NCBI RefSeq assembly: GCF_030020805.1
Contig: NZ_CP125098.1
Span: 5,231,501-5,295,500 of the forward strand
Length of the DNA: 64,000 nucleotides
Origin: Paenibacillus sp. RC67
GTDB taxonomy: Bacteria; Bacillota; Bacilli; Paenibacillales; NBRC-103111
Direction of reading: 5' to 3'
Positions 8,071 to 16,936 of the stretch are shown here, piece by piece (position 1 is the stretch's first letter; every line of letters starts with the position of its first letter). Both the position numbers and the translations under genes were made by a program. The notes beneath the pieces are model-generated. The model was not told where the DNA came from, ran no database searches, and worked only from the letters and a program-made list of their open reading frames with translations.

Positions 8071-11000
8071 TTATTTTAGCAATTTTAAAACCCTATAAAC
8101 CATGGTTGCCACTTCTGCTCTTGTTGCTTTGCCTTCCGGATTTATCAAGTTGTCACTACCCTCAATAATTCCTGCTTTCACAAGTAAAGCGACGCTTTCT
8201 TTGGCGTACTCCGCAATGCTGGATGCATCCTTAAAGGAATTTAAATCGTCTTGGCTCCCCTTTAACGACAACTTCCCTGCTTTTTGAAGAGATTTAGCAA
8301 TTAGCACCATCAAATCTTGTCTGCTAATTTCTTCAAGCGGATTAAACTTGTTACCGCCAACCCCTTCTGTAATTCCCAAAGCTTTTGTTACACCCAGAGC
8401 TTCATAATAATAATCGTCTTTTTTCACATCATCAAAATTGGAACTAAATTCAGCTTTCAAGCCAAGAGCTCTTACAACCATTACTAACATATCCGCTCTT
8501 GTAATATGCTTCTCTGGCGAAAATAACTGATCTGACGTCCCATTAACAATTCCTTTTTTTGCCAAATCATAAATGGCATCCTTAGCCCATAAATAGTTGT
8601 CATTAACATCTTTAAATACTTGCTTTGGAGTTGTGTCAGGCTGCTTTGTTGGCGGATTAACAGGTGGCTGCTCGGTCACAGGCGGCACTTGGGGTGAAGC
8701 TGTTGCGCTGCCACTACTGCCACGGCTGCCGCCGCTGCTTCCTAGCACTTTGACGACTGCCGTTCCAGCCGCTGCGTTGCTTCCGTCAATCACCTTTGCA
8801 GTAATGATTGCGTTACCAACATTTTTGGCTGTAACCTCCCCTTTATCATTAACTGAAACAACATTCTCATCACTTGAACTCCAGTTGACTGATTTAATAT
8901 TGGAATCATCCGGTGTTATAGCTGCTGCTAAAGCACTTGACTGACCTCTATGTAGCGTAATTTCCCCCGGTGTGACAATAACGCTTGCAGCAGGTATTCT
9001 TACATCTACGTTAGCCGTCATATTAAAGTTACCGTCAAGTGTTTTCGCTGTTATGACAACAGTCCCTTTATTAACAGCACGGACAATACCATCCGTATCC
9101 ACTGCAGCAATATTAGAATCGCTTGAACTCCACAGCACCGTCTTATTCGTTGTGTTGCTTGGAGATACTGTAGCAGCCAGCGCTTCAGATTGACCCTTGA
9201 ACATAGCAAGATTAGTTTTATTTAACTCCAAGCCTTGAGCCGCAACCGCGTTAGGATCATTATAGAGATATACTCTCAACGGTACTTTGAAGAACGGCAG
9301 CATATCGCTTGTTACCCCTTGCGGAAGCTTGGTCTCATCAACAACGCCAGTCAGGTTGCTAATTAATGAATTCAATTTATAATTCGCTTTAATAGCTGCA
9401 ACATCCCAATTCACCGACAAATCAACAGAGGGAAGCACACCGTTCGCTGGCCCCGGCTTATAGGAGGTATATGCTTTGATTGTAGATGGGAACAGGGCTT
9501 TAATCGCACTATCGGATGCAGTACTGATATTAAAAGAAGCAGGCACTGCAATTTCACGATCGATGCTCTCATATTCTCTGATTATGTTTACCGTATCACC
9601 TTGCTTAATCCAGTCCTCGGTAATTCTGGAGAAGGTAATGTTTTTATAGCCGCCCAAGGATTGATTAGCAGAGTCCATATCAAGCGCAGAGAAGAACCGG
9701 CTGAAGCTGATCAGAATATCCCCATTATCTGCTTGAGTTATGGCAGGGTAATGATAGCTTCCCATACTGCTTCTTGTATCCAGGGCAAGATGCCTTCTGT
9801 ATTTCCATGTTTTCCCTTCATCGTCCGAAAGGGCGACAGCCAACGTGTTCCGGTTCGATTCCGTATCTACGTGAACGAATGCCCAATTACCGTTCTTAAG
9901 CTGCAGAAGGTCGTGCCCTACACCCGGATCCTGCAGTTCAGGAACATCCTTGACCGTTGACCATGTCAATCCCTTGTCTTTAGACTCGGAAGCCACCACA
10001 CGATAAGGTCTTGGACCGTTGTCACGCATATAAGCTACAATGGTGCCATCTGTTCTTTGAGCCATCGTTGCCTGAATGTTGGCGATACCTACAATGGGCT
10101 CGCTCATCTCCCAACGAACCGAGTTATCCGCAAGAGGCTTGGAAGGATCATACTCTGTAAAAGCCATTATGCTCATTTCCAATAGGTCGGAATAGAGAGG
10201 CAGGAGCAAACGAATTTTGCCGTTGCCCAAATCTACTGCAAACGGCTTATCTTTCGTTTGCCAGCCGAGCCGGCGGGCATACGGATAGCCTGAACGAGGT
10301 TCAGTAATTGCGTCCGCTACTGTGGGAGCATACAGATATTTGGTTGGGTCACCCCCAATCAACTGCATGGTCTGCATGACTAAACCATCAAATTCAGCTT
10401 CATTTATTTTACGGCTCATACCTGCTCCGCCGTCAGCAATTGGTTTGAACAAGTACTCTTTTTGCTCATCAAGCTTGGCTTTTACTGTATTCACGAAACC
10501 TTTGGCCAACTCTTGGCGCGCTACAACAGGTGCTGTGGCCCAAGAAGGTCTTGATGCTGCTCCAGGTCTATCATCGAGCGACAGACTTATATGATCATCT
10601 GCGCTTTTCGGATCGACTACACCGCCAATATTTTTACCAAGTTTAATCCCAACATTCTCTGAAAATGTCCAATTCGGCGTTTTGTTTCCAACCGCTTCAA
10701 GCTCATAGCTGCCTTTTTCGGCATAAGCATATCTAGGCTGGGAAGTTTGCCATCTGCCCGCCAATACGGGATACCAAAAAAACCAGAGGCGGTCGCCGGA
10801 ATCAACGTATACGACTGGATTAATATCAGCAATATCTTGAGCATCGGTCATTACAAACGGGTTCATCCATGTTTTTCCACCGTCCATGGAACGGGCTCCC
10901 ATAATCTTTGTCGTAGTCGCATCCCGTTCGCCATTTCCCTGAAACCATACACACAACAACTCACCGCTTGGCAGCTCTACAATACTGGAGCCATGTACGT

Positions 11001-11163
11001 GGTCGCCTGTAGCACCATTATCCTTAATTGGTTTGAAAATACTTACAGCTTGATCAGAAATGTTAAATGTTCCCGTAGTAGCAGCCAAGGCAGGAATGAA
11101 ACTTGTTGCTGAGATCGCGATACAAACAGTCAGTGATGTTAGTAGTTTGAATTTCCTGTTCAT
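8071..11163 (-). CDS. Secreted sialidase-like (BNR/Asp-box) protein with two Ig-like domains and three SLH domains
   Basis: About 1030 residues. A Sec signal peptide (ends near PALAA) is followed by a six-bladed propeller of the BNR_2/sialidase superfamily with Asp boxes SMDGGKTW, SKDKGLTW and SDDEGKTW. Two bacterial Ig-like (Big_2) domains follow (from about 665 and 745), then a Ser/Gly and Pro/Thr linker. Three SLH domains begin near FKDVNDNYLWAKDAIYDLAKK. SLH triplets bind pyruvylated wall polymer, so the enzyme is displayed on the S-layer. The ATG at 11163 is preferred because GGAG lies 8 bases upstream; an earlier ATG overlaps the upstream stop (ATGA). I see no classical RIP motif of GH33 sialidases, so the glycan cleaved is uncertain. 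Confidence 0.88.
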   Translation of the reverse strand: MNRKFKLLTSLTVCIAISATSFIPALAATTGTFNISDQAVSIFKPIKDNGATGDHVHGSSIVELPSGELLCVWFQGNGERDATTTKIMGARSMDGGKTWMNPFVMTDAQDIADINPVVYVDSGDRLWFFWYPVLAGRWQTSQPRYAYAEKGSYELEAVGNKTPNWTFSENVGIKLGKNIGGVVDPKSADDHISLSLDDRPGAASRPSWATAPVVARQELAKGFVNTVKAKLDEQKEYLFKPIADGGAGMSRKINEAEFDGLVMQTMQLIGGDPTKYLYAPTVADAITEPRSGYPYARRLGWQTKDKPFAVDLGNGKIRLLLPLYSDLLEMSIMAFTEYDPSKPLADNSVRWEMSEPIVGIANIQATMAQRTDGTIVAYMRDNGPRPYRVVASESKDKGLTWSTVKDVPELQDPGVGHDLLQLKNGNWAFVHVDTESNRNTLAVALSDDEGKTWKYRRHLALDTRSSMGSYHYPAITQADNGDILISFSRFFSALDMDSANQSLGGYKNITFSRITEDWIKQGDTVNIIREYESIDREIAVPASFNISTASDSAIKALFPSTIKAYTSYKPGPANGVLPSVDLSVNWDVAAIKANYKLNSLISNLTGVVDETKLPQGVTSDMLPFFKVPLRVYLYNDPNAVAAQGLELNKTNLAMFKGQSEALAATVSPSNTTNKTVLWSSSDSNIAAVDTDGIVRAVNKGTVVITAKTLDGNFNMTANVDVRIPAASVIVTPGEITLHRGQSSALAAAITPDDSNIKSVNWSSSDENVVSVNDKGEVTAKNVGNAIITAKVIDGSNAAAGTAVVKVLGSSGGSRGSSGSATASPQVPPVTEQPPVNPPTKQPDTTPKQVFKDVNDNYLWAKDAIYDLAKKGIVNGTSDQLFSPEKHITRADMLVMVVRALGLKAEFSSNFDDVKKDDYYYEALGVTKALGITEGVGGNKFNPLEEISRQDLMVLIAKSLQKAGKLSLKGSQDDLNSFKDASSIAEYAKESVALLVKAGIIEGSDNLINPEGKATRAEVATMVYRVLKLLK

Positions 11164-11177
11164 CTGCATTACTCCTT

Positions 11178-13052
11178 TCATTGGGTAACCTTAACGATGA
11201 ATTTATAGATTGTTCCGTATTTATTGCTTACAGCAGTTATCATTGCAGTTCCTGGTGCAATTGCATTTACGATTCCGGTCGTGGGGTTATTCGTAGCGAC
11301 AGCAGGCATGTCTGAAGTCACTGTCAGTGTATCGATTGCTGCATTGGACGATTGTCCGCCTATCGATAGATTGTAGGTCAGTTGTGTAGTGTCTCCTGCT
11401 TTCAGTTCAATTGTCGGTAACATGGTAACACTGTCAATAGACGGTAATTTCCCAGAGCCGTAAGTTGCTGTCACAACAGAATTAAACAAGGTTCCAATCT
11501 CGCTGCTTGCGAGTTTAGAGAAGCCAATCGTTCTGTCTTCACCACCAGCTGCAGGAATCTTATAAGTATAGTTCATCAAAGCGTTCCCAGCTCGGTCGAC
11601 GACAACCGATGGATACTCGTAGCTCTCACCATTGTTCATGCCATCCTTAATCATGATCGGCTTCCAAGTCAATCCTTCATCGGATGAAAGCAATAAACTG
11701 AAAGAATTTCTATTTCCGTCTTGTTTAGGCTTCACTACGCTGCGTGCGGTTTCTTGATTTGTAGCTAGCAACCAGCTGCCATTTGGAAGCTTGGAAAGTT
11801 CAAAACCGCCGTCGTTTTTCAAATAAGGATCAACTTTTGGAACACTCCACGTAGCTCCGTAATCGGTGGACTCCGAGTATGTAGTGTGCCAAGCCATGCG
11901 TCCGTTTCTGCCATCTAGCTTACCGCTTCTAAAATAACCGCGAATCGTGCCATCCTTCTTTTGGATCAGCGAGCCTTGAATCGTACCTGATCCTACAATG
12001 GGGTCACTAAATTGCCAGGTGATGCCGTGATCATCGGTATACGCGCAAACGGAATTGGCCAATGAATCTGAATATAACGGCAAAATTAATCGTTTGGTAA
12101 CGCCATCTGCAAGTGTTACTTCAATCGGTTTATTTTTTGTTTGCCATCCAAGTCTCCGGTAAATAGGTCCCCATGTATTTACATCATTGTCTGCACCAGA
12201 AGCACGCTCAATTGAATTTTTAATAATTGACGGCTCTTTTACGGAAACTCCCGTGGTAAGCATAGTAATGATTTCATCTGTTCTGCCCGCATACACATCG
12301 TCATAAGGCTTCGCGGATTTCAAATATGAAACGTACTGATCATATTTATTTCTCATCTGGACAACAAAGCGGTCTGTAATAAAACGGGTACCTCCGCCAA
12401 ACTTTGTAGTGACGGATACGTACTGTGACGGGTCCAGATAAGCTGCAGCAGTCACAGAGCTTGGATTTACAAACTTAATCTCGGCACCCTTGATGCCATA
12501 AGTCCACTGTCCATTTGAGAATTTGCCCTCGCCAAACATGCCTTCGCCAACATTGGTGTATATTGGCTGCGGAAAATGCCACTTCGGGTTTCCGCCGTTG
12601 CGAGCGGCGTATTCATAGCTGCCCATTTCGGCATACATAAATTTAGTTTGAGTGGATACCCATTGGCCATTGTAAATGACACCATAGAACAACCATAGTC
12701 TTTGTTGGCTATCTACGAAAAGAACCGGGTTGTTATCCGGGAAATCCCATGTATCATAAACAACAAATGGTTCTGTCCAAGTGTTCCCGCCATCTTTCGA
12801 GCGAGAACCGATCAGCTTGGTTAAATTCCCATCTCTTTCTCCATTTCCGTTAAACCATACAGAGAAGAGTGTGCCATCTGGCAGTTCTACCATAGTGGAA
12901 CCGTGATTCGCAATCTTGTCGTTGGGCATCATTCTAGAATGACTAATGCCCTGCGGCGCTGCTGCATCCACAACTACAGAACTAAACACGCTTAAAATTA
13001 ACATTAGAGACAATAAAAAGCTTAAACGTTTCATCTTCTCCAATTTCTTCAA
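11178..13052 (-). CDS. Secreted sialidase-like (BNR/Asp-box) protein with C-terminal Ig-like domain
   Basis: 624 residues, a paralogue of the downstream SLH protein: both share GNGERD in the first blade, RRLGWQTK, LPLYSD and Asp boxes (SKDGGNTW, TDDHGITW, SSDEGLTW). It has a signal peptide (cleavage near VVVDAAA) and ends in a Big_2-like domain without SLH repeats, so it is probably released or loosely held. The start is a TTG at 13052; an in-frame ATG at 13034 has GGAG only 3 bases before it, so the start is uncertain. Its stop overlaps the next gene by four bases (ATGA), so the pair is one transcript. A cre-like site lies 63 bases upstream of the start. Confidence 0.87.
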   Translation of the reverse strand: MKKLEKMKRLSFLLSLMLILSVFSSVVVDAAAPQGISHSRMMPNDKIANHGSTMVELPDGTLFSVWFNGNGERDGNLTKLIGSRSKDGGNTWTEPFVVYDTWDFPDNNPVLFVDSQQRLWLFYGVIYNGQWVSTQTKFMYAEMGSYEYAARNGGNPKWHFPQPIYTNVGEGMFGEGKFSNGQWTYGIKGAEIKFVNPSSVTAAAYLDPSQYVSVTTKFGGGTRFITDRFVVQMRNKYDQYVSYLKSAKPYDDVYAGRTDEIITMLTTGVSVKEPSIIKNSIERASGADNDVNTWGPIYRRLGWQTKNKPIEVTLADGVTKRLILPLYSDSLANSVCAYTDDHGITWQFSDPIVGSGTIQGSLIQKKDGTIRGYFRSGKLDGRNGRMAWHTTYSESTDYGATWSVPKVDPYLKNDGGFELSKLPNGSWLLATNQETARSVVKPKQDGNRNSFSLLLSSDEGLTWKPIMIKDGMNNGESYEYPSVVVDRAGNALMNYTYKIPAAGGEDRTIGFSKLASSEIGTLFNSVVTATYGSGKLPSIDSVTMLPTIELKAGDTTQLTYNLSIGGQSSNAAIDTLTVTSDMPAVATNNPTTGIVNAIAPGTAMITAVSNKYGTIYKFIVKVTQ

Positions 13053-13114
13053 GCTGGGTCACGTCCTTTCCTATTGTTAATAAAAACTATCCTTTAATGC
13101 CTGTTTTCTTGCGA

Positions 13115-13130
13115 TTGTATGCGTTTACAT
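13115..13130. promoter_or_regulatory. Candidate catabolite-responsive element (cre)
   Basis: TTGTATGCGTTTACAT differs from the CcpA consensus WTGNAANCGNWNNCAW at one fixed position. It sits in the leader between the promoter copy and the first sialidase-like gene, a place where CcpA binding would block transcription when glucose is present. Confidence 0.5.
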
Positions 13131-13148
13131 AACAATCAGTGAATTCAT

Positions 13149-13220
13149 CACAACCGCTAAGCACAATGGATGGCACTACTAATGAACCCGTTATTTCGGT
13201 AATCCTCAATTATTATTTCA
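13149..13220 (-). pseudogene. Remnant of a second LplA-type solute-binding protein gene (signal peptide only)
   Basis: Aligns to codons 1-24 of the solute-binding protein at 6184-7824. RBS GGAGGATCTATTCG and the ATG are intact, but codons 3 and 4 are stops. The downstream frame still spells ITGSLVVPSIVLSGC, keeping the lipobox LSGC. The similarity ends right after the lipobox, where the sequence runs into the leader of the sialidase-like gene. This is the decayed end of a duplicated transporter operon whose promoter now drives the sialidase-like genes. Confidence 0.85.
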
Positions 13221-13262
13221 TCGAATAGATCCTCCTATATCATTGGTTTGTCTCACACGAGG

Positions 13263-13292
13263 AGCATAGCATAGCTTTTTTGAACATTTGAA
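13263..13292 (-). promoter_or_regulatory. Putative promoter of the sialidase-like gene pair
   Basis: TTCAAA and TATGCT on the minus strand, 18 bases apart, at exactly the positions seen in copy A. No other promoter-like element was noticed between here and the start codon. Confidence 0.45.
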
Positions 13293-13405
13293 TATCCAAA
13301 TTGGTGTTACAAGTGCCGTTTTTCCGCTATTTGGACCTTGATTCATTTCTCCGCTATGATGCAAAAAGTCATAAATCGAGATGTTTCATGCGGAAAAACA
13401 ACAAA

Positions 13406-13430
13406 ACCGGCACTCCATCGGAGTACCGGT
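13406..13430 (-). terminator. Hairpin terminator upstream of the sialidase-like promoter
   Basis: ACCGG-C-ACTCC / GGAGT-A-CCGGT stem, followed on the minus strand by TTTTGTTGTTTTT. It would stop read-through from the right. Confidence 0.6.
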
Positions 13431-13666
13431 CCATACATTCACCTATCCAACCTCACTCAATCGCCCATCCACCAGTTCCAGCGCCTTCATGACAACTATG
13501 TGGGCAACCATATACATTCAAAGTGTCTTCAACCGTCGTTGTCACTTAACCCATTGGTTTGCCGCTTTGGCAAGCTTATGCTTTCATTTTACTGTTGCAA
13601 ATTTATGCTTCCAATCGTGAAAAATCCTTGGTTTATAAAGTGATTAAATTAACCGCCCAAATAAAA

Positions 13667-13696
13667 AATGGCCAACACAATTACGTGTTAGCCATT
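13667..13696 (-). terminator. Terminator directly after the transposase fragment
   Basis: AATGGCTAACAC / GTGTTGGCCATT (minus sense, one mismatch) is followed by TTTTTTATTT. Confidence 0.65.
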
Positions 13697-13701
13697 GGAG
13701 C

Positions 13702-14070
13702 CTAAATTTCCATTACGCTCCATTTAGTTGATGTTCCTTTCTTTTTAGAGTAACATTTGATGGTAACAGCGGTATCAGTAATGTTCCCCATTGTCAAGAC
13801 ACGATCTTTTAAGGAATAAGTTATGTCCTCCTTCTCGTAAATATTTAGTGTTTTAGTGGGCATAAAATTGATCAGGCTTTCATTAAGAGATTGATGAGGA
13901 CGCTCTTGGTAATAAGATTGGACATAGCGAGCTATCCCTTTGCGCAGCGCATCATGATAAAGTCCATGATCCGGCCATTGATTCTTGCTTAAATTGGATT
14001 CATTGGACATTTGTTGGTATGTTTTTTGATTTTTTTGATTTTGATTTAGCTGTATAAGCTTCTTCGCCAC
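13702..14070 (-). pseudogene. Transposase (DDE integrase core) C-terminal fragment
   Basis: The 122-codon frame contains GIARYVQSYYQERPHQSLNE, the end of an rve/DDE integrase domain as found in IS3- and IS481-like transposases (Tyr-Asn-x-x-RPHQ-x-L signature). The catalytic DDE residues and N-terminal HTH are missing, and the flanking residues do not resemble a transposase. I take it as a decayed insertion sequence; family assignment is tentative. Confidence 0.5.
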
Positions 14071-14173
14071 AGCTACTCAAGGGTTGTCTTATTCGACAAA
14101 GATATTCTATTGATACTTCTTCTCAAAGAATCTTTAAAAGGGCTTTACTCTTTACGAGATGAGCTGCGTAAAA

Positions 14174-16903
14174 TCAGCTCTTTAATTTACTACGAAGCAC
14201 CATTTGCAATACTCCGCCATGACGGTAATAATCGATTTCAGTTTCGTTTTCGAATCTAACAATCGCCTTGAATCGTTTTCGTTTTCCCTTCTCATCTGCT
14301 GCCGAGACGATAACTGTTTGCCGTGGCCCCATGCTTTCATCGATGTCGATATCAAAAACCTCGGTACCAATCAACCCAAACGTTTCGGCATTTTCTCCAT
14401 CCCGAAATTGCAGGGGAAGTACCCCCATCAGAGCTAGATTGCTTCTATGAATGCGCTCGAAGCTTTGGGCGATAACCGCACGTACACCCAGAAGATGTGT
14501 AGCTTTTGCCGCCCAATCACGCGAGCTTCCCATACCGTATTCGTTTCCAGCGATAACGATTAATCCCGTACTATCCTGATGGTATTTCATAGCGGCATCG
14601 TAAATCGACATGATCTTCCCGCTCGGAAAATAAGTCGTTACCCCGCCCTCCGTACCTTGCGCTATCTGATTACGAATTCTAATATTGGAAAAACCTCCTC
14701 GCACCATGACGTGATGATTGCCCCTGCGGGCACCGTATGAGCTCAGATCCTCTGTCTTAACACCCCGATCCGTCAAATAGATTCCTGCGTCGCTGTCCGG
14801 CGGAATCGTGCCACCTGCCGGAGAAATATGATCGGTCGTAATGGAATTGCCCAGCTTTGCCAGCACACGCAATCCTTCCAATGGGCGGATTTCTCCCGGC
14901 TCCCATGACAAGTTCGTGAAAAACGGAGGGTTCTGCAAAAATGTCGATCGTTCATCCCACTCATATAACAAACCTTCATCAGCTTTCATATCGTTCCATC
15001 TGCTGTTTCCGGTAAATAATGTTTCGTTTCGTGACTTAAACAGCTCCGGTGTGACTGATTCTTTGATGATGTGGTGAACCTCCGCCTCAGACGGCCATAA
15101 ATCGCTCAAATAGACATCATTCCCCTCCGTATCCTTGCCGAGCGGTTCGCTGCGAAGGTCTATATCTATCGTACCTGCAATGGCATATGCGATAACGAGT
15201 GGTGGGGAAGCAAGGAAATTTGCCTTAACCAGCGGATGAATGCGCCCTTCGAAGTTGCGGTTCCCCGAAAGAATACCGCACACGATCATATCGTTACGAA
15301 CGATCTCCTCCGCGATTTCTTCCGGAAGCGGTCCAGAATTGCCCACGCAAGTGGTACATCCGTAACCTACAAGATAAAATCCGAGCCGTTCCAGAAATGG
15401 CAGCAGCCCAGCTTTCTGTAAATAATCCGCGACGACTTTCGAGCCTGGTGAAAGGCTTGTTTTCACGTATGCGGGAACGATCAGCCCTTTTTCCACAGCC
15501 TTTTTGGCGAGGAGCCCTGCGCTGATCATCACATGCGGATTGGATGTATTAGTACAGCTGGTAATAGCCGCAAGGACGATGGAGCCGGTTTTGAGCTTCG
15601 ACGTCATTCCCCCTGAGTGGCTGATTAACACTTCTTTGGAAATTTCGTCTTGACTAAGGCCATATCCGTGATTCCTTGTTTCAAGCGTCAACGCTTTACG
15701 GAACGTTTCTTTTACCTCTGAGAGACGAATCACATCTTGCGGACGTTTCGGACCGGCCAGACATGTTTCGATTGCCGATAGATTAAGGTCGATAATCTCC
15801 GTGTACGTGGCTTCTTCGGATTCAAACGTGTAGAACAAATCGTTTGCTTTGCAGTAAGCTTCTACAAGTTGAATCTGCTCTTCCTCCCGGCCGGATAACC
15901 TCAAGTAGTCCAGCGTTTCCTGATCGACAGGGAAGATCGTCATCGTAGCCCCATTCTCCGGAGACATGTTCGATACCGTCGCTCTGTCTGCTAATGATAA
16001 TTGCGCGACACCTTCACCGAAAAACTCAACGAATTTGCCGACAACTTTTTTCTTGCGCAGCAAATTCGTTACGTATAATGCCAAATCCGTGCCCGTTGTT
16101 CCAGCAGGAAGCCTACCGCTCAAGCGGATTCCTACCACTTCTGGAGCGGGAAAGCAGGAGGGCTGACCGAGCATGCCTGCTTCGGCCTCAATGCCACCGA
16201 CTCCCCAGCCGACAACGCCAAGCCCGTTGATCATCGGGGTGTGGGAATCCGTACCAAAACAAGTGTCTGGGTAAGCGAGATACTCCCCCTGCCCCTCCCC
16301 TTCTTCCACGAAGCAAATGACGGAGGCCAAGTATTCGAGATTCGCTTGGTGAATAATGGCCGTTGAAGGCGGCACGGCACGGAACCGATCGATAGAGCCC
16401 GTAGCCCATTTAAAAAACTTGTACCGTTCATAATTCAGTTCGAAGCCCCGGTCTATGTTGTATTGAAGTGCATCCGGCGAACCGAACCGGTCCACTTGTT
16501 CCGCATGGTCTATAACAAGATCCACAGGGATTTCCGGGTTAATAAGAGCTGGATCTCCCCCCATATCTTTCATCGCTTTTCTTAGTGAAGCGAGGTCCGT
16601 GACCACGGGCACCCCAGTAAAATCTTGCAGAACAATCCGTGCCGGCTTAAAAGGAACGTCGATGCTATTCTTCATCTCAGGGGTTCCCCATCGGGCTAGG
16701 TTTTCAATGTGTTCTCGAGTAATTGTCCGTCCATCATATTGGCGCAGTAAGGATTCAAGCAAAATTTTGATGGAATAAGGCAGCTTCGAAATACGGCCAA
16801 AACCCGCTTCCTCCAAAGCCAGCAGACGGTAGTAGATAAATGTTTTACCATTTAATTCGAAGCGGGAACGAGCTGCGCACGTATCTTTTTGATCTGCCAT
16901 CAC
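14174..16903 (-). CDS. acnA: Aconitate hydratase AcnA / 2-methylisocitrate dehydratase AcnD family
   Basis: 909 residues, full length. The [4Fe-4S] cysteines are seen in TSCTNTSNP and YGCTTCVGNSGP; the substrate-binding stretch FGTDSHTPMINGLGVVGWGVGG and the C-terminal swivel domain with NEYGMGSSRDWAAK are intact. It interconverts citrate/isocitrate or the methyl analogues through the cis-aconitate form in the cytoplasm. It is 33 bases downstream of a PrpF gene in the same operon. AcnD and PrpF work as a pair in the 2-methylcitrate cycle, so an AcnD-like role is likely. AcnA and AcnD cannot be separated by eye. Start: GTG at 16903 (8 bases after GGAGGG) or ATG at 16900. Confidence 0.92.
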   Translation of the reverse strand: MMADQKDTCAARSRFELNGKTFIYYRLLALEEAGFGRISKLPYSIKILLESLLRQYDGRTITREHIENLARWGTPEMKNSIDVPFKPARIVLQDFTGVPVVTDLASLRKAMKDMGGDPALINPEIPVDLVIDHAEQVDRFGSPDALQYNIDRGFELNYERYKFFKWATGSIDRFRAVPPSTAIIHQANLEYLASVICFVEEGEGQGEYLAYPDTCFGTDSHTPMINGLGVVGWGVGGIEAEAGMLGQPSCFPAPEVVGIRLSGRLPAGTTGTDLALYVTNLLRKKKVVGKFVEFFGEGVAQLSLADRATVSNMSPENGATMTIFPVDQETLDYLRLSGREEEQIQLVEAYCKANDLFYTFESEEATYTEIIDLNLSAIETCLAGPKRPQDVIRLSEVKETFRKALTLETRNHGYGLSQDEISKEVLISHSGGMTSKLKTGSIVLAAITSCTNTSNPHVMISAGLLAKKAVEKGLIVPAYVKTSLSPGSKVVADYLQKAGLLPFLERLGFYLVGYGCTTCVGNSGPLPEEIAEEIVRNDMIVCGILSGNRNFEGRIHPLVKANFLASPPLVIAYAIAGTIDIDLRSEPLGKDTEGNDVYLSDLWPSEAEVHHIIKESVTPELFKSRNETLFTGNSRWNDMKADEGLLYEWDERSTFLQNPPFFTNLSWEPGEIRPLEGLRVLAKLGNSITTDHISPAGGTIPPDSDAGIYLTDRGVKTEDLSSYGARRGNHHVMVRGGFSNIRIRNQIAQGTEGGVTTYFPSGKIMSIYDAAMKYHQDSTGLIVIAGNEYGMGSSRDWAAKATHLLGVRAVIAQSFERIHRSNLALMGVLPLQFRDGENAETFGLIGTEVFDIDIDESMGPRQTVIVSAADEKGKRKRFKAIVRFENETEIDYYRHGGVLQMVLRSKLKS

Positions 16904-16936
16904 GATGAATTCCCTCCATATCCGAAAACGTAATGT

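Larger units (their letters stand above)
13149..13375. repeat. Promoter-plus-leader block, copy B of a ~227 bp duplication
   Basis: Gap-free alignment partner of 7751-7977. It includes the dead gene start, the RBS, the -10/-35 pair at 13263-13292 and both TCCGCTA heptamers (13323-13329, 13350-13356). Confidence 0.9.

Noticed and set aside
13301..13643. Three overlapping plus-strand frames upstream of the sialidase-like genes
   Set aside because: They cover the duplicated promoter block and a terminator hairpin; no RBS and no protein features.
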